From the NCBI RefSeq assembly GCF_023101145.1, contig NZ_CP073714.1:4650001-4714000 (forward strand): 64,000 bases of DNA, written 5' to 3'. Position 1 is the first letter of the stretch. Every line of letters starts with the position of its first letter. This DNA comes from Paenibacillus pabuli. Its GTDB lineage: Bacteria > Bacillota > Bacilli > Paenibacillales > Paenibacillaceae. Under the pieces are notes generated by a model. The model saw only the letters and a program-made list of their open reading frames with translations, made no database searches and was not told the origin of the DNA. Shown here one piece after another: positions 1 through 10,225 of the stretch. The position numbers were made by a program, and so were the translations under genes.

Positions 1-1618
1 GCATCGTAATGTAACCCACGTTTTTAAGTCTTTCAATTGTTGCTGCACGAGTCGCCGGTGTACCCAGTCCACTGTCTTTCATTGCATCACGCAGCTCTTC
101 ATTCTCAATCTGTTTCCCTGCACTCTCCATTGCTTTTAACAACGTTCCCTCAGTATAACTCTTGGGAGGCTGTGTCGCCTTCTCCTTGAATTCACTTTTG
201 GTACATTGAACAGGCAATTCAGGTTGAACGGCAAATGCCTTGTCCGTCCATTCCTCCGCTTCCTCTTCTTCGTTGCTGTTCTTCTTTGTCTTTTTCTTGC
301 CTGTCTGCTCCTGATCTGACGAGCCCAGTACCACCTTCCACCCCAGTGAAAGCAGCTCTTTCACAGATGTTTTGAACTGGTGCTTCTCAACGTCAGTGAG
401 CACGGTATGCTGCTTATACTCTGCTGGCGGATAGAAATGGGATAAGAAACGCCTTACTATCAGATCATAAATATTCTGTTCATCCTTGGATAACGTACCC
501 GGTCGTTTCAATGTAGGCAGAATCGCATGGTGATCCTCAACTCTGGACGGGTTACATACACCCTTGTTATTTTTATGAACGAGTTCAGGCTTCGCTCCTT
601 GCGCCAGTTCACTGTATGATCCATTCTTAAGCAAATTCAGCGTTTTGTGCATACCTTCAATATTCTGTTCCGTAACATAGTTCGAATTGGTTCTAGGATA
701 AGAGATCACCTTATGTTTCTCATAAAGCGCCTGTGCAATATCCAACGTTTTCTTCGCCCCATATCCATACTTGGCATTTGCTTCACGTTGCAAAAGGGTC
801 AGATCATACAACCGATATGGATACTCCTTGGTCTGTTTTGCTTCGTACTTGGTAATCTGTCCCGTCTTCCCCTTCACGCTGGTCGCAATTGATTCAGCAA
901 CGGCGGGGTCGGTTAGCTTGTCCCCTTGACGCAAACCCCTGTACTCCACTCCTTCTTGACGAAACCATGCGGCTACTTCATAAAAGGTCTGGGACTGGAA
1001 CGCTTCAATTTCGATTTCCCGATCATAGATCAAGGCCAGCACCGGAGTCTGCACCCGGCCTACAGAGAGCAAAGCATTGTGTCGGGTGGTAAAAGCCCGG
1101 GATGCATTCATGCCAATGAGCCAATCCGCTTCACTACGAGCCCGGGCAGCATGAGTCAAATTCTCAAATTCAGACGCATCTTTCAAACCGTCAAAACCAC
1201 GTTTAATACTCTCTGCCGTCAGATCCGATATCCACAGGCGTTTTACAGGCTGACGGAGCTTCAACTGTTGTTGAATTAAGGCAAAAATATACTGTCCCTC
1301 TCGCCCTGCATCACAAGCATTAACGATGGCCGATGCCCTTTTCGCAAGTTCTCCGATTATTTTCAGTTGATCTTTCGTTCTGGGGTTGGGTACAATCTTG
1401 AACTGATCCGGAATGATTGGCAGGTCGCCGATATTCCAGCGCTTATACTTTGAATCATAGGCGTCCGGTTCAGCAAGTCCCAATAGATGACCAATCGCCC
1501 AGGTGATAATGTAATGCTCACCTTCCAAATAACTGCGATTGTTCTTGGCTCTTGGTTCTATGACGGCGGCAATGGTTCGTCCCATGTCGGGCTTTTCCGC
1601 AATAACCAATGTCTTCAT
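1..1618 (-). CDS. topB: DNA topoisomerase III, C-terminal part cut off by the window edge
   Basis: Type IA topoisomerase that passes DNA strands through a transient tyrosine-linked break and helps decatenate replication intermediates in the cytoplasm. The N-terminus MKTLVIAEKPDMGR is the TOPRIM start, with the acidic DAGREG motif near residue 100, and the catalytic tyrosine lies in ISYPRTNSNYVTE near residue 310. The start at 1618 follows AGGAGGAGAG on the minus strand. The last visible residues (GTPATRAATIERL) show the conserved GxPATRA motif, so only the C-terminal tail is missing at position 1. No neighbour in the window suggests a special role. It could be a plasmid-type TopB paralogue, but nothing seen argues for that. 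Confidence 0.95.
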   Translation of the reverse strand, partial: MKTLVIAEKPDMGRTIAAVIEPRAKNNRSYLEGEHYIITWAIGHLLGLAEPDAYDSKYKRWNIGDLPIIPDQFKIVPNPRTKDQLKIIGELAKRASAIVNACDAGREGQYIFALIQQQLKLRQPVKRLWISDLTAESIKRGFDGLKDASEFENLTHAARARSEADWLIGMNASRAFTTRHNALLSVGRVQTPVLALIYDREIEIEAFQSQTFYEVAAWFRQEGVEYRGLRQGDKLTDPAVAESIATSVKGKTGQITKYEAKQTKEYPYRLYDLTLLQREANAKYGYGAKKTLDIAQALYEKHKVISYPRTNSNYVTEQNIEGMHKTLNLLKNGSYSELAQGAKPELVHKNNKGVCNPSRVEDHHAILPTLKRPGTLSKDEQNIYDLIVRRFLSHFYPPAEYKQHTVLTDVEKHQFKTSVKELLSLGWKVVLGSSDQEQTGKKKTKKNSNEEEEAEEWTDKAFAVQPELPVQCTKSEFKEKATQPPKSYTEGTLLKAMESAGKQIENEELRDAMKDSGLGTPATRAATIERLKNVGYITM

Positions 1619-1655
1619 CCGTCCATCTCTCCTCCTTCACCGTCCACATGACGGC

Positions 1656-1687
1656 AAAAAGGGGCCTTCCGCCCACGGAAGCCCCTT
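1656..1687 (-). terminator. Intrinsic terminator downstream of fur
   Basis: Perfect inverted repeat GGGGCTTCCG / CGGAAGGCCCC (one-base bulge) at 1661-1685, followed on the minus strand by a run of five T. It sits between the fur stop and the topB start, so fur and topB are separate transcription units. Confidence 0.85.
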
Positions 1688-1743
1688 GCTTCTGAAACTT
1701 ATTATATCAGATTTTGATTGCGGGAGCATCCTCCCTCTTGGAT

Positions 1744-2235
1744 TTACCCTGCTGCCTGTTCATTCAAAGCCTGCTTCGCTCTGCATTCTTTGCATACGCC
1801 CTGAAAATCAAGCCGATGGTCTGTAACGGCAAAGCCATACTGACGCTCGATTTGTTGTTCCAAACGAAGCAAGCCATCTTCCATAATCTCTTCCACAGTG
1901 CCACACTCTGTGCAAATCAAATGATGATGGTGATGTGAGCCATCCGTACTTCGCAGGTCAAAACGCGCAGCACCGTCCCCAAAATTAATCTTTTCCACGA
2001 CCTGAAGATCACTAAGCAGTTCAAGCGTACGATATACTGTAGCTAAGCCAATCTCGGGGAATTGTTCCTTTACCAGCAGAAATACTTCCTCTGCGCTAAA
2101 ATGATCCTTTTCATGTTCAAGTAACACACGTACCGTCACTTCTCGTTGCTGTGTCAGCTTATAACCTTTTGCAACCAATTGTTTCTTAATGTCATCAATT
2201 TGTTCTGAAATGCATTTGCCCCGGTTACTTGCCAT
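1744..2235 (-). CDS. fur: Ferric uptake regulator, Fur family
   Basis: Iron-responsive DNA-binding repressor of uptake genes, 163 aa. The winged-helix part carries the Fur signature GLATVYRTLELL, followed by INFGDGAARFDLR. The metal-binding half has a His-rich HHHHHLIC stretch, then CTEC and CKEC pairs for a structural zinc. The match in memory to Bacillus subtilis Fur (KLTPQREATVRVL, EIGLATVYRTLELL) is closer than to PerR or Zur. The ATG at 2235 follows GGAGGTGCAACCTT. It is monocistronic, with a terminator at 1656-1687 and a PerR-type operator upstream. The N-terminus is a little longer than the usual 149 aa. Confidence 0.9.
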   Translation of the reverse strand: MASNRGKCISEQIDDIKKQLVAKGYKLTQQREVTVRVLLEHEKDHFSAEEVFLLVKEQFPEIGLATVYRTLELLSDLQVVEKINFGDGAARFDLRSTDGSHHHHHLICTECGTVEEIMEDGLLRLEQQIERQYGFAVTDHRLDFQGVCKECRAKQALNEQAAG

Positions 2236-2307
2236 AAGGTTGCACCTCCGGATATTATAATTTCACCATTCGTGTAGTTGTAGATTAATTGACATTACAC
2301 TTCTTAT

Positions 2308-2322
2308 TTATAATTATTATAA
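2308..2322. promoter_or_regulatory. PerR-type operator upstream of fur
   Basis: The sequence TTATAATTATTATAA is a perfect 7-1-7 palindrome and an exact match to the published Bacillus Per box consensus TTATAATNATTATAA. It lies 73 bp upstream of the fur start in an AT-rich region that also carries TATAAT on the minus strand (2317-2322), so the operator would overlap the -10. In B. subtilis fur is known to be repressed by PerR, which supports the assignment; a Fur autoregulatory box is the alternative. Confidence 0.65.
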
Positions 2323-2420
2323 TCTAATAATAAATCTTTATGAGTTAAAAAGCAATGCTCTACCTCACACTTGCCTAAAATAATCGTTGATAATTCGTCT
2401 CCGAATGTTGTCAAAACAAC

Positions 2421-2446
2421 AAAAACCCCCGCATAATGCGAGGGTT
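2421..2446 (-). terminator. Intrinsic terminator downstream of gltD
   Basis: On the minus strand AACCCTCGCATTATGCGGGGGTT forms a hairpin followed by TTTTTGTTGTTTTG. It ends the gltD transcript and separates it from fur. Confidence 0.85.
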
Positions 2447-2526
2447 TCACTTTATCAATTTCATATTTTTATTCTTGTTACTCAAGTGTTGCTGATGCAA
2501 GTCCATGCATGCCTCTTATCCACTCG

Positions 2527-4014
2527 TTATACGAGAACTGTAGAACCCATCAAGTATTTGTCCACTTCACGAGCAGCTTCACGGCCTTCATTAATTGCCC
2601 ATACAACCAGACTTTGACCACGACGCATGTCACCTGCTGCAAATACTTTATCCACATTAGTATTGTATTTGCCATAACGTGCCTTAACGTTGGTACGCCG
2701 GTCTGTTGCAAGTCCAAGTTGCTCAACCAGAGTCTGTTCCGGTCCGTCAAAACCAATAGCAATCAGAGCCATTTGAGCTGGGAAGACACGTTCTGTACCC
2801 GGAATCGGCTGATAGATTTTACGTCCAGTCTCATCTACAATACGCTCGATTTGAACGGTATGAAGTTCTTTGAGATTCCCCTCATCGTCACCCACAAATT
2901 TGGTCGTCATGATAGAGAACTCACGTGGATCATCACCAAACAGTGCTTTTGCCTCTTCTTGCGCATAATCCAGAGTATATACATTCGGGAATTGAGGCCA
3001 AGGGTTATTAATACGATCACGTTCCATAGGAGCCTGAGTATGTGTACCAAATTGTGTAATGCTCCGACATCCATGACGAAGCGATGTAGCTACACAGTCG
3101 GAACCTGTATCCCCGCCACCGATGACGATAACATCCTTGTCCTGTGCTGACAGGTAGTTACCATCCTCCAGGTTGGAGTCCAGGTAACTTTTGATGCTGC
3201 CGTTCAGGAAATCCATGGCGTAGTGCACGCCTTTCAAATCACTGCCTTCAATGTTGAACTCACGTGGTTTGGTTGCACCACCGCACAGGACAACGGCATC
3301 ATAATCATCCACCAGTTGCTGGGCAGCAATATCTTTACCGATCTCCGTGTTGGTTACAAATTGAATGCCTTCTGCTTCAAGCAAATCAACACGACGCTGA
3401 ACGACGTTTTTGTCCAATTTCATCGTAGGGATGCCATACATCAGCAAACCACCGACACGATCGGAGCGCTCGTATACGGTTACCGAGTGACCTGCTTTGT
3501 TCAACTGAGCTGCCGTAGCCAGTCCTGCAGGACCTGAACCTACAACTGCTACACGTTTACCCGTACGTTTCTCCGGAGGCTGGGGAACAACCCATCCTTC
3601 TTCAAAACCTTTTTCAATAATTGCTTCTTCAATCGTTTTAATGGTTACAGGTTCACCGATAAGTCCAACTGTACATGATCCTTCACAAGGAGCAGGACAG
3701 ACACGACCTGTAAACTCAGGGAAATTATTCGTTTTGTGCAGACGGTCAAGTGCTTCTCTCCACAAACCACGATACACCAGATTATTCCATTCTGGAATCA
3801 GGTTATGCACAGGACAGCCCGATGTTCCGCCAATCATGTCTATACCTGTATGGCAATACGGGGTACCACAATCCATGCATCGTGCACCTTGTGTTCTGAG
3901 CTCTTCTTCAGCCATATGTTTATGAAACTCTTCCCAATCCTTAACCCGTTCCGCTGGTTGGCGGTCCGCAGGCAGCTGCCGTTTGTATTCCATAAATCCA
4001 GTAGGTGTAGACAT
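2527..4014 (-). CDS. gltD: Glutamate synthase (NADPH) small subunit
   Basis: Iron-sulfur flavoprotein (495 aa) that passes electrons from NADPH to the large GltA/GltB subunit, which makes glutamate from glutamine and 2-oxoglutarate. The N-terminal domain has the cysteine pattern CMDCGTPYC, CPVHNLIPEWN and CPAPCEGSC for 4Fe-4S clusters. A first dinucleotide-binding motif (VAVVGSGPAGLATA, about residue 155) binds FAD and a second (VIVIGGGDTGSDC, about residue 300) binds NADPH. The start is preceded by a rather weak GGGGGA. No large-subunit gene flanks it: 600 bp of non-coding DNA lies upstream and a terminator downstream. A stand-alone GltD-like oxidoreductase is possible, but the length and motifs fit a true GltD. 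Confidence 0.9.
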   Translation of the reverse strand: MSTPTGFMEYKRQLPADRQPAERVKDWEEFHKHMAEEELRTQGARCMDCGTPYCHTGIDMIGGTSGCPVHNLIPEWNNLVYRGLWREALDRLHKTNNFPEFTGRVCPAPCEGSCTVGLIGEPVTIKTIEEAIIEKGFEEGWVVPQPPEKRTGKRVAVVGSGPAGLATAAQLNKAGHSVTVYERSDRVGGLLMYGIPTMKLDKNVVQRRVDLLEAEGIQFVTNTEIGKDIAAQQLVDDYDAVVLCGGATKPREFNIEGSDLKGVHYAMDFLNGSIKSYLDSNLEDGNYLSAQDKDVIVIGGGDTGSDCVATSLRHGCRSITQFGTHTQAPMERDRINNPWPQFPNVYTLDYAQEEAKALFGDDPREFSIMTTKFVGDDEGNLKELHTVQIERIVDETGRKIYQPIPGTERVFPAQMALIAIGFDGPEQTLVEQLGLATDRRTNVKARYGKYNTNVDKVFAAGDMRRGQSLVVWAINEGREAAREVDKYLMGSTVLV

Positions 4015-4540
4015 CTTACGTTTTCCCCCATCCGTTCTTGTCTTAATCCCTTCATCTGCATGGTTCTATATGAAATGGATTACTCATGTTTGAGTTTTTT
4101 GTATATTGTATCACAAAATCTTCTCGAAGATATTTCAATTATAGTAGCACTTTGCTTGCCGAATATTAAATGGATTATCCGCATAATTATTTGTATTTTA
4201 TACATCATATCGTCCATGTCTACTCATGGTCAATACCCTTAAATTGGTTATTTCTCAGGTGTGGCTATACGAAATCAGGTGTTTAATAAAAGAAAAAACG
4301 CTAGAAACGTCATTTAAATGTAAGGTAATTTGTCATTGAAAACAACCCTTTTTGCTGTTTTACACTCCCAATTCCGAACAATATCTTATTTTAGGGCTTT
4401 ACAACGGTGAAATCCTACAAACTTTATACTTTTTTACCACAGGGTGATAAGTAGCTATGGATTAAAATCATTTTTCCGGTTAATTCAACGTCATATTCAT
4501 GTAAATTATATGTTACTTCATATTTTTTTAGTTAATTTCT
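4015..4540. other. Non-coding region upstream of gltD
   Basis: AT-rich gap of about 525 bp with no open frame showing coding character on either strand. It must hold the gltD promoter, but no convincing -35/-10 pair or perfect TnrA/GlnR box (TGTNAN7TNACA) was found. Nothing else recognised. Confidence 0.5.
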
Positions 4541-4582
4541 AAAGAAAAGACGCTGTTCACGAATATTTCGTAAATCAGCGCC
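4541..4582 (-). terminator. Intrinsic terminator downstream of folA
   Basis: Stem GGCGCTGATTTACGAA / TTCGTGAACAGCGTC on the minus strand at 4549-4582, with small mismatches, followed by a TTTTCTTT tail. It closes the thyA-folA unit. Confidence 0.8.
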
Positions 4583-4639
4583 TCTATATTTCGTTTATAA
4601 CGTGAGTTTTGGGCTCTTCTACTTCATCTTATGTTCCTT

Positions 4640-5128
4640 TTACCGTTTTCGTTCATAAAACTCAAACGTATACGCATAAACATTTTTTTCATCTTGATCG
4701 CCTTCGATCTGTTCTGTTAGCTCCCACTCCGACCAATCCACTTCCGGGAAAAAGGTATCCCCTTCAAAATCCTCATGGATTTTGGTCACCACCAGACGAT
4801 CTGCGAGCGGTAAAAATTCACGATAGACCTGGGAACCACCAATGACGCAAAGCTCTTCCCCTTTTGTCAGTTCCAACCCCTCTTCAATCGTGTGCACCAC
4901 TTCAGCCTGATCCGCTTTATAGTCCAGATCTCTGGTTACGACAATATTCCGACGTTGTGGAAGTGGCTTGGCCCCAAAGGATTCCCATGTATTACGTCCC
5001 ATAATAATCGTTTTGTTCAACGTGCGCTGCTTGAAAAAGGCCATATCTTTAGGTAAACGCCACGGAATGGAATTATTCAATCCAATGACGCCGTTCTCGC
5101 CCATCGCCCATACCAGTTCAATGCTCAA
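4640..5128 (-). CDS. folA: Dihydrofolate reductase
   Basis: Reduces dihydrofolate to tetrahydrofolate with NADPH, restoring the cofactor oxidised by thymidylate synthase; cytoplasmic, 162 aa. Family motifs are visible: IGLNNSIPWRLPKDMAFFK, including the substrate-binding acidic residue, then IIMGRNTWES and the cofactor loop CVIGGSQVYREFLP. The start is TTG, with GGGAG ten bases upstream and no better alternative. It follows thyA by 24 bp and shares its terminator, so the two are co-transcribed, as in many Bacillota (B. subtilis calls it dfrA). Confidence 0.95.
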   Translation of the reverse strand: MSIELVWAMGENGVIGLNNSIPWRLPKDMAFFKQRTLNKTIIMGRNTWESFGAKPLPQRRNIVVTRDLDYKADQAEVVHTIEEGLELTKGEELCVIGGSQVYREFLPLADRLVVTKIHEDFEGDTFFPEVDWSEWELTEQIEGDQDEKNVYAYTFEFYERKR

Positions 5129-5152
5129 AGATTACACACTCCCTCAGTCTGT

Positions 5153-5947
5153 TTATACTGCAATCGGGGCTTTAATAGCCGGATGATGCTGATAGTTCTC
5201 AAACTCAAAATCTTCAAACGTATAATCAAAAATGGAATCCGGCTTGCGCTTGATCACCAGTTTAGGCAACGCGTATGGCTCACGTTCCAACTGGGTTTTC
5301 ACTTGTTCCACATGATTAGAGTAGATGTGCACATCCCCACCGGACCAGATGAACTCTCCAACTTCAAGATCACACTGCTGGGCAATCATATGTGTCAGCA
5401 ATGCGTAGCTTGCAATATTAAATGGCAGCCCGAGGAACGTATCTACAGAACGCATCGTAAGCATACACGATAGTTTACCCTCAGCCACATAGAACTGAAA
5501 CGCGAAATGGCAAGGAGGCAATTTCATGTTGTTAATCTCTGCCACATTCCAGGCGCTAACGAGATGACGCCGCGAATCCGGGTTATTTTTGATCGAATCA
5601 ATAACGGCAGCAATCTGATCAATCTTTTCCCCGTTAGGCGCTTCCCAAGTACGCCATTGTGATCCATAAACCGGACCCAAATCACCGTTTTCGTCAGCCC
5701 AATCATCCCAGATTTTCACACCGTTTTCTTTCAGGTAGGATATATTCGTATCCCCGCTCAAAAACCACAACAACTCATGAATGACTGATTTCAGATGAAT
5801 TCGCTTGGTTGTTACCAGCGGGAACCCTTCGGACAGGTCATATCGAAGTTGTCTGCCAAATACCGACTGTGTTCCAGTTCCGGTACGATCTCCCTTATGC
5901 ACGCCTGTATCCAGAATATCCTGTAATAAATCGAGATAGTTTTTCAA
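5153..5947 (-). CDS. thyA: Thymidylate synthase ThyA
   Basis: Methylates dUMP to dTMP using methylenetetrahydrofolate and releases dihydrofolate, which the adjacent FolA recycles. The 264 aa match the usual short ThyA length. Motifs include [13 protein letters not shown] near the N-terminus, the catalytic-cysteine stretch [12 protein letters not shown], and [15 protein letters not shown] followed by [10 protein letters not shown]. The start is TTG, with GAGGGG eight bases upstream. It is the first gene of the thyA-folA pair. The roughly 200 bp upstream hold its promoter and the lpd terminator. Confidence 0.97.
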   Translation of the reverse strand: MKNYLDLLQDILDTGVHKGDRTGTGTQSVFGRQLRYDLSEGFPLVTTKRIHLKSVIHELLWFLSGDTNISYLKENGVKIWDDWADENGDLGPVYGSQWRTWEAPNGEKIDQIAAVIDSIKNNPDSRRHLVSAWNVAEINNMKLPPCHFAFQFYVAEGKLSCMLTMRSVDTFLGLPFNIASYALLTHMIAQQCDLEVGEFIWSGGDVHIYSNHVEQVKTQLEREPYALPKLVIKRKPDSIFDYTFEDFEFENYQHHPAIKAPIAV

Positions 5948-6150
5948 ATTATAATCCCCTCACACTTCTAATTTCATAGCAATAAAAAACAAACGAGAAC
6001 ATTCACATAGCTTGTGTTTGCTCCAATTTGTCTTATTTAAAGAACAGCATCGACCTAAGCCCTCCGCTGTCATATTGGTTGTTCCAGTGTACCACATTGA
6101 GCTTCTGATTGCATGATGAACAGGCTCTCAATTTAGTTGTTTACATAAAA

Positions 6151-6188
6151 AAGGGACAGACAACGCTGTAACACGTTATCCATCCCTT
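6151..6188 (-). terminator. Intrinsic terminator of the pdh operon
   Basis: On the minus strand AAGGGATGGATAACG pairs with CGTTGTCTGTCCCTT across a short loop and is followed by TTTTTT. It lies just downstream of lpd, the last gene of the pyruvate dehydrogenase operon. Confidence 0.85.
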
Positions 6189-6233
6189 CTTGATTTACGT
6201 ATAATGCCGGACGAATCCGATGCTTAGACGATA

Positions 6234-7649
6234 TTAGCGGGAAATGATGTGGATCGGGTGACCCATAACCAGTTCCGCAGCTTCCATCACGATTTCGCCC
6301 AAAGTAGGGTGAGCGTGAATAGTCAGCGCCAAATCTTCCAGAGTAGCACCCATTTCAATTGCGAGACCAAGCTCAGCAATCAGGTTGGAAGCTTCCAGAC
6401 CTACGATTTGGCAACCCAATACGAGGCCGCTTTCTTCGTCAGCAACGATTTTCACGAAGCCTTCAGCATGATTCAAAGATACAGCACGGCCATTACCCGC
6501 ATAAGGGAATTTGCCAGCTTTTACTTTGTAGCCTTTTTCTTTTGCTTCTTTCTCCGTGTAACCTACGCTGGAGCACTCAGGATCTGTGAACACAACTGCC
6601 GGCATACATTTGTAGTCAACTACAGATGGTTGTCCTGCGATCGCTTCAGCAGCCACTTTACCTTCATAAGAAGCTTTGTGGGCAAGTGCCAGACCGGATA
6701 CGATATCACCGATTGCAAAGATGTGAGGAATGCTAGTACGGCCTTGGTGATCAACTTTAACGAATCCACGCTCGTCAACGTCTACGCCAATCAGATCCAG
6801 ACCAAGCTCTCCGTCTGTATTTGGACGACGTCCAACCGTAACGAGCAGGTAATCTGCAGTTACTTCTTTAGATTCACCATTTACGGAATATTTAACAGTT
6901 ACATCTTTATCCGTTTGCTCAGCACTTTCAGCTTTTGCACCCGTTACGATTTCGATGCCTGTTTTCTTCATGTTTTTAGCTACGAGGCTAGTCATGTCTT
7001 TATCAAAACCTGGCAGTACCGTATCCAAACCTTCGATGATGGTTACTTTAGCACCGAATTTGGAGTACATTTGACCAAGCTCAGCACCGATATAACCGCC
7101 ACCGATAACGATCAGACTTTTCGGTACTTCAGGCAAGTTCAATGCTTCTGTCGAAGACAGAATGCGTCCGCCAAACGGGAAAGGTTTCAGTTCGATTGGA
7201 CGGGAACCTGTTGCAATGATTGCATTTTTAAATTTGTAACGTGGTGACTCGTGATCGTTAAATACACGAGCTTCGTTTTCATTGATGAACATGCACTCAC
7301 CATTGAAAACTTCAACTTTGTTGCCTTTGAGCAAACCAGCTACGCCGCCAGTCATTTTCTTAACAACGCCGTTTTTGAATTCTTGAGTTTTGCTGAAGTC
7401 TACTTTTACGTTCTCAGCGGAGATACCGAAAGCATCGCCGTGAAGTGCAGACTCGTATTGGTGTGCAGCAGAGATCAGAGCTTTGGATGGGATACATCCG
7501 CGGTTCAAACATACGCCGCCCAGCTCGGATTTGTCTACGATCAATACGCTTTGGCCCAGTTGTGCAGCACGGATGGCAGCTACATAGCCGCCAGGTCCTG
7601 CACCAATTACTAATGTGTCGATATTGAGAGAAGCGTCGCCTACTACCAT
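6234..7649 (-). CDS. lpdA: Dihydrolipoyl dehydrogenase, E3 of pyruvate dehydrogenase
   Basis: FAD enzyme (471 aa) that reoxidises the dihydrolipoyl groups of E2 and reduces NAD. The FAD-binding motif [19 protein letters not shown] lies near residue 15, the redox disulfide is in [15 protein letters not shown] near residue 50, the NAD motif is [12 protein letters not shown] near residue 185, and the C-terminal catalytic histidine is in AHPTLGE. The start at 7649 follows GGAGGTGTAAGAT. It comes 3 bp after pdhC, so it is translated from the same mRNA and is most likely the E3 of this complex (pdhD in B. subtilis). It may also serve 2-oxoglutarate dehydrogenase. Confidence 0.96.
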   Translation of the reverse strand: MVVGDASLNIDTLVIGAGPGGYVAAIRAAQLGQSVLIVDKSELGGVCLNRGCIPSKALISAAHQYESALHGDAFGISAENVKVDFSKTQEFKNGVVKKMTGGVAGLLKGNKVEVFNGECMFINENEARVFNDHESPRYKFKNAIIATGSRPIELKPFPFGGRILSSTEALNLPEVPKSLIVIGGGYIGAELGQMYSKFGAKVTIIEGLDTVLPGFDKDMTSLVAKNMKKTGIEIVTGAKAESAEQTDKDVTVKYSVNGESKEVTADYLLVTVGRRPNTDGELGLDLIGVDVDERGFVKVDHQGRTSIPHIFAIGDIVSGLALAHKASYEGKVAAEAIAGQPSVVDYKCMPAVVFTDPECSSVGYTEKEAKEKGYKVKAGKFPYAGNGRAVSLNHAEGFVKIVADEESGLVLGCQIVGLEASNLIAELGLAIEMGATLEDLALTIHAHPTLGEIVMEAAELVMGHPIHIISR

Positions 7650-7652
7650 ATC

Positions 7653-8966
7653 TTACACCTCCATAACAAGCAGCTCAGGGTTAGCGAGCAGCTGTTTAAT
7701 GTAATTCATAAAGTTTTGTGCTGTAGCACCATCGATAATACGGTGGTCGAAGCTCAAGGAAAGAGCCATTACAGGTGCTGCAACGATTTCTCCGTTTTTC
7801 ACAACGGCTTTTTCGCTGATACGTCCAGTTCCGAGGATTGCAACCTCAGGGAAGTTGATGATCGGAGTGAAGAACATACCGCCAGCGGAACCGATGTTAG
7901 TGATGGAGATCGTGCTGCCTTTCATTTCATTAGGACCCAACTTGCCTTCGCGTCCACGAGCTGCAAGATCACGGATGGAATCAGCGATCATCCAGATGGA
8001 TTTGCGATCAGCATCTTTGATTACAGGAACGATCAAGCCGTTGTCTGTATCTGTAGCGATACCGATGTTGTAGTATTTTTTGTATACAATTTCATTTGCT
8101 TCTTCATCGATCATTGCGTTCAAAGCAGGGAATTGACGGGAAGCCGCAACCAATGCTTTAACGATGAATGGCAAGTAAGTAACTTTTGTACCTTTTTTCT
8201 CTGCAATAGGTTTCATGCGAGTACGGAAAGCAACCAGTTCAGTTACGTCCACTTCGTCCATGATTGTAACGTGAGGTGCTGTGTAAGCCGATTTAACCAT
8301 AGCATTGGAGATAGCTTTACGGATACCTTTGAATGGTACGCGTTCTTCTTCAAGGCGTTGATCAGCTGCAGCCGCTGCTGGTGCTGCGGATTTTTTCTCT
8401 TCTTGAGCAGGAGCTTCGGAAGATGCCGCTGCGGATTGACCGCCACCATTTTTGAAGGATTCAACATCTTCTTTGGTAACTTTACCGTTGTTGCCAGTAC
8501 CGTTAACCTGAGCGATGTCTACGCCTTGTTCGCGAGCAAACTTACGCACGCTAGGTGTTGCCAGAACGTCTTTGGCAGGTACTGCCGGAACGCTGTTGTT
8601 TCCGCCTTCTTTGGCTGCATCCGAGCTGGAAGCTGCTTCTGAAGAACCGCTTGTGTCAGCGCCACCTTGAGCTGCATCTTTTTCTTGCTCGCTTGCAGGA
8701 GCATCGTCTTGCTCAGGAAGTTCACCTTCTGCATCAATAATGGCAACTACTTCACCAACATGGCAAATTTGACCGTCTTTAGCGAACACTTCTGTAACCG
8801 TTCCGTTAACCGGACAAGGTACTTCCACTACCGCTTTGTCATTCTGTACTTCCATGATGATATCGTCGTCAGTTACTTTGTCACCGACTTTGATGTGCAT
8901 CTTGATAATTTCGCCTTCGTGTAGGCCTTCGCCCAGTTCAGGGAATTTGTATTCAAATTTAGCCAA
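7653..8966 (-). CDS. pdhC: Dihydrolipoamide acetyltransferase, E2 of pyruvate dehydrogenase
   Basis: Forms the core of the complex and transfers acetyl from lipoyl-lysine to CoA; 437 aa. A single lipoyl domain (lysine in [10 protein letters not shown], about residue 44) is followed by an Ala/Ser/Glu-rich flexible linker. Then come the peripheral subunit-binding domain ([16 protein letters not shown], about residues 135-175), a second linker, and a catalytic domain ending in [10 protein letters not shown] with the catalytic HxxxD. The start is TTG, eight bases after AAGGAGG. A gap of 176 bp separates it from pdhB; it contains short GC-rich hairpins but no obvious terminator. Confidence 0.96.
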   Translation of the reverse strand: MAKFEYKFPELGEGLHEGEIIKMHIKVGDKVTDDDIIMEVQNDKAVVEVPCPVNGTVTEVFAKDGQICHVGEVVAIIDAEGELPEQDDAPASEQEKDAAQGGADTSGSSEAASSSDAAKEGGNNSVPAVPAKDVLATPSVRKFAREQGVDIAQVNGTGNNGKVTKEDVESFKNGGGQSAAASSEAPAQEEKKSAAPAAAAADQRLEEERVPFKGIRKAISNAMVKSAYTAPHVTIMDEVDVTELVAFRTRMKPIAEKKGTKVTYLPFIVKALVAASRQFPALNAMIDEEANEIVYKKYYNIGIATDTDNGLIVPVIKDADRKSIWMIADSIRDLAARGREGKLGPNEMKGSTISITNIGSAGGMFFTPIINFPEVAILGTGRISEKAVVKNGEIVAAPVMALSLSFDHRIIDGATAQNFMNYIKQLLANPELLVMEV

Positions 8967-9142
8967 CTGAAAAACCTCCTTGATTATGTCTCAATCCTGA
9001 AAACAACCCTTAACTCCAAGAAACAACCGTTACTGCTAGTGCAATAAACTGTTACTCAAGGGGCTAATGGCTGTTTACAGTGCAGCTTGCGCTGCGGTGT
9101 GGATCACCATACTGCGCCTTGCGGCATGTCAGATGATTAAAT

Positions 9143-10120
9143 TTAGAAATTTACGACTTTATTAACCGCAGCAACGATACGCGCTGGGTTAGGAAGCCAT
9201 GTATCTTCGATTTGTGCAAATGGATATACAGTATCCGGACCAGCTACACGCAGAACCGGTGCTTCCAGGTGCAGAATTGCTTTTTCATTGATTTGGGCAA
9301 TGACTTCAGCTGCAACACCTGCGCTCTTTTGAGCTTCCTGTACAACGATTGCACGGTTTGTTTTCTTAATGGAAGCAACGATAGTATCGATGTCGATCGG
9401 GCTAACCGTACGAAGGTCGATAACTTCAACTTTGATTCCTTGTTTTTCGAGTTCTTCTGCTGCTTTCACAGAAGTGTGAACCATCATACCGTAAGTAATG
9501 ATAGTTACATCGGAACCTTCACGAACAACATTCGCTTTACCCAGCTCAACGATGTAATCTTCTTCAGGTACTTCTGCACGGAATGCATGGTACAAGTTCA
9601 AGTGCTCCATGAAGAATACAGGGTCGTTGTCGCGAATAGAAGCGATCATCAAACCTTTTGCATCGTAAGGGTTAGAAGGAACTACCACTTTGATACCCGG
9701 AGTTTGCGTAAGCAAACCTTCAAGGGAATCTGTGTGCAATTCTGCCGCTTTTACACCGCCACCGAATGGTGTACGGAATACGATTGGAGAATTGTATTTA
9801 CCGCCAGAGCGGAAACGCATACGAGCTGCTTGAACTACCATTTGGTCAAGGGCTTCGAAGATAAAACCAACGAATTGAATCTCGGCAACCGGACGGAAGC
9901 CTTGAACACCCAGACCTACAGCCAGACCGCCAATAGCGGATTCAGCCAGTGGAGTATCAAATACACGCTCTTCGCCAAACTCTTTTTGCAGACCTTCCGT
10001 TACACGGAAAACGCCGCCTACATTACCTACGTCTTCACCGAAAAGCAGAACGTTAGGATCACGTTTCAACTCAACGCGAAGCGCATCACGGATTGCTTCT
10101 TTCATGTTCATTTGTGCCAT
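9143..10120 (-). CDS. pdhB: Pyruvate dehydrogenase E1 component, beta subunit
   Basis: Together with PdhA it decarboxylates pyruvate with thiamine diphosphate and reductively acetylates E2. I chose the ATG at 10120 ([15 protein letters not shown]), which lies 11 bases after AAGGAGG and gives the family-typical 325 aa. The open frame runs further upstream, but the ATG only two bases from the ribosome site is too close. Visible motifs are LFGEDVG, the [12 protein letters not shown] stretch, and the C-terminal [11 protein letters not shown] characteristic of E1 beta. Order pdhA-pdhB-pdhC-lpd as in Bacillus. Confidence 0.95.
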   Translation of the reverse strand: MAQMNMKEAIRDALRVELKRDPNVLLFGEDVGNVGGVFRVTEGLQKEFGEERVFDTPLAESAIGGLAVGLGVQGFRPVAEIQFVGFIFEALDQMVVQAARMRFRSGGKYNSPIVFRTPFGGGVKAAELHTDSLEGLLTQTPGIKVVVPSNPYDAKGLMIASIRDNDPVFFMEHLNLYHAFRAEVPEEDYIVELGKANVVREGSDVTIITYGMMVHTSVKAAEELEKQGIKVEVIDLRTVSPIDIDTIVASIKKTNRAIVVQEAQKSAGVAAEVIAQINEKAILHLEAPVLRVAGPDTVYPFAQIEDTWLPNPARIVAAVNKVVNF

Positions 10121-10225
10121 TTGCTTCATTTCCTCCTTAAACATTGACAGTTCACATTTGAATTCATACATGTATACCGGGACACCGGAACCCCTCCCGG
10201 ATGTTTATGCTTTATCGGAAAAAAC

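Noticed and set aside
2509-3150. Plus-strand frame of 213 codons opposite gltD
   Set aside because: Antisense to conserved gltD and biased toward Ser/Cys/Thr codons, as expected of a reversed coding strand.
8967-9142. Terminator or extra gene in the pdhB-pdhC gap
   Set aside because: Short GC-rich hairpins are there but no T-run follows, and no open frame has coding character.
6249-10147. Long plus-strand open frames opposite lpd, pdhC and pdhB (up to 332 codons)
   Set aside because: They are antisense shadows of three clearly identified genes, with no ribosome sites and Cys/Phe-rich, non-family sequence.
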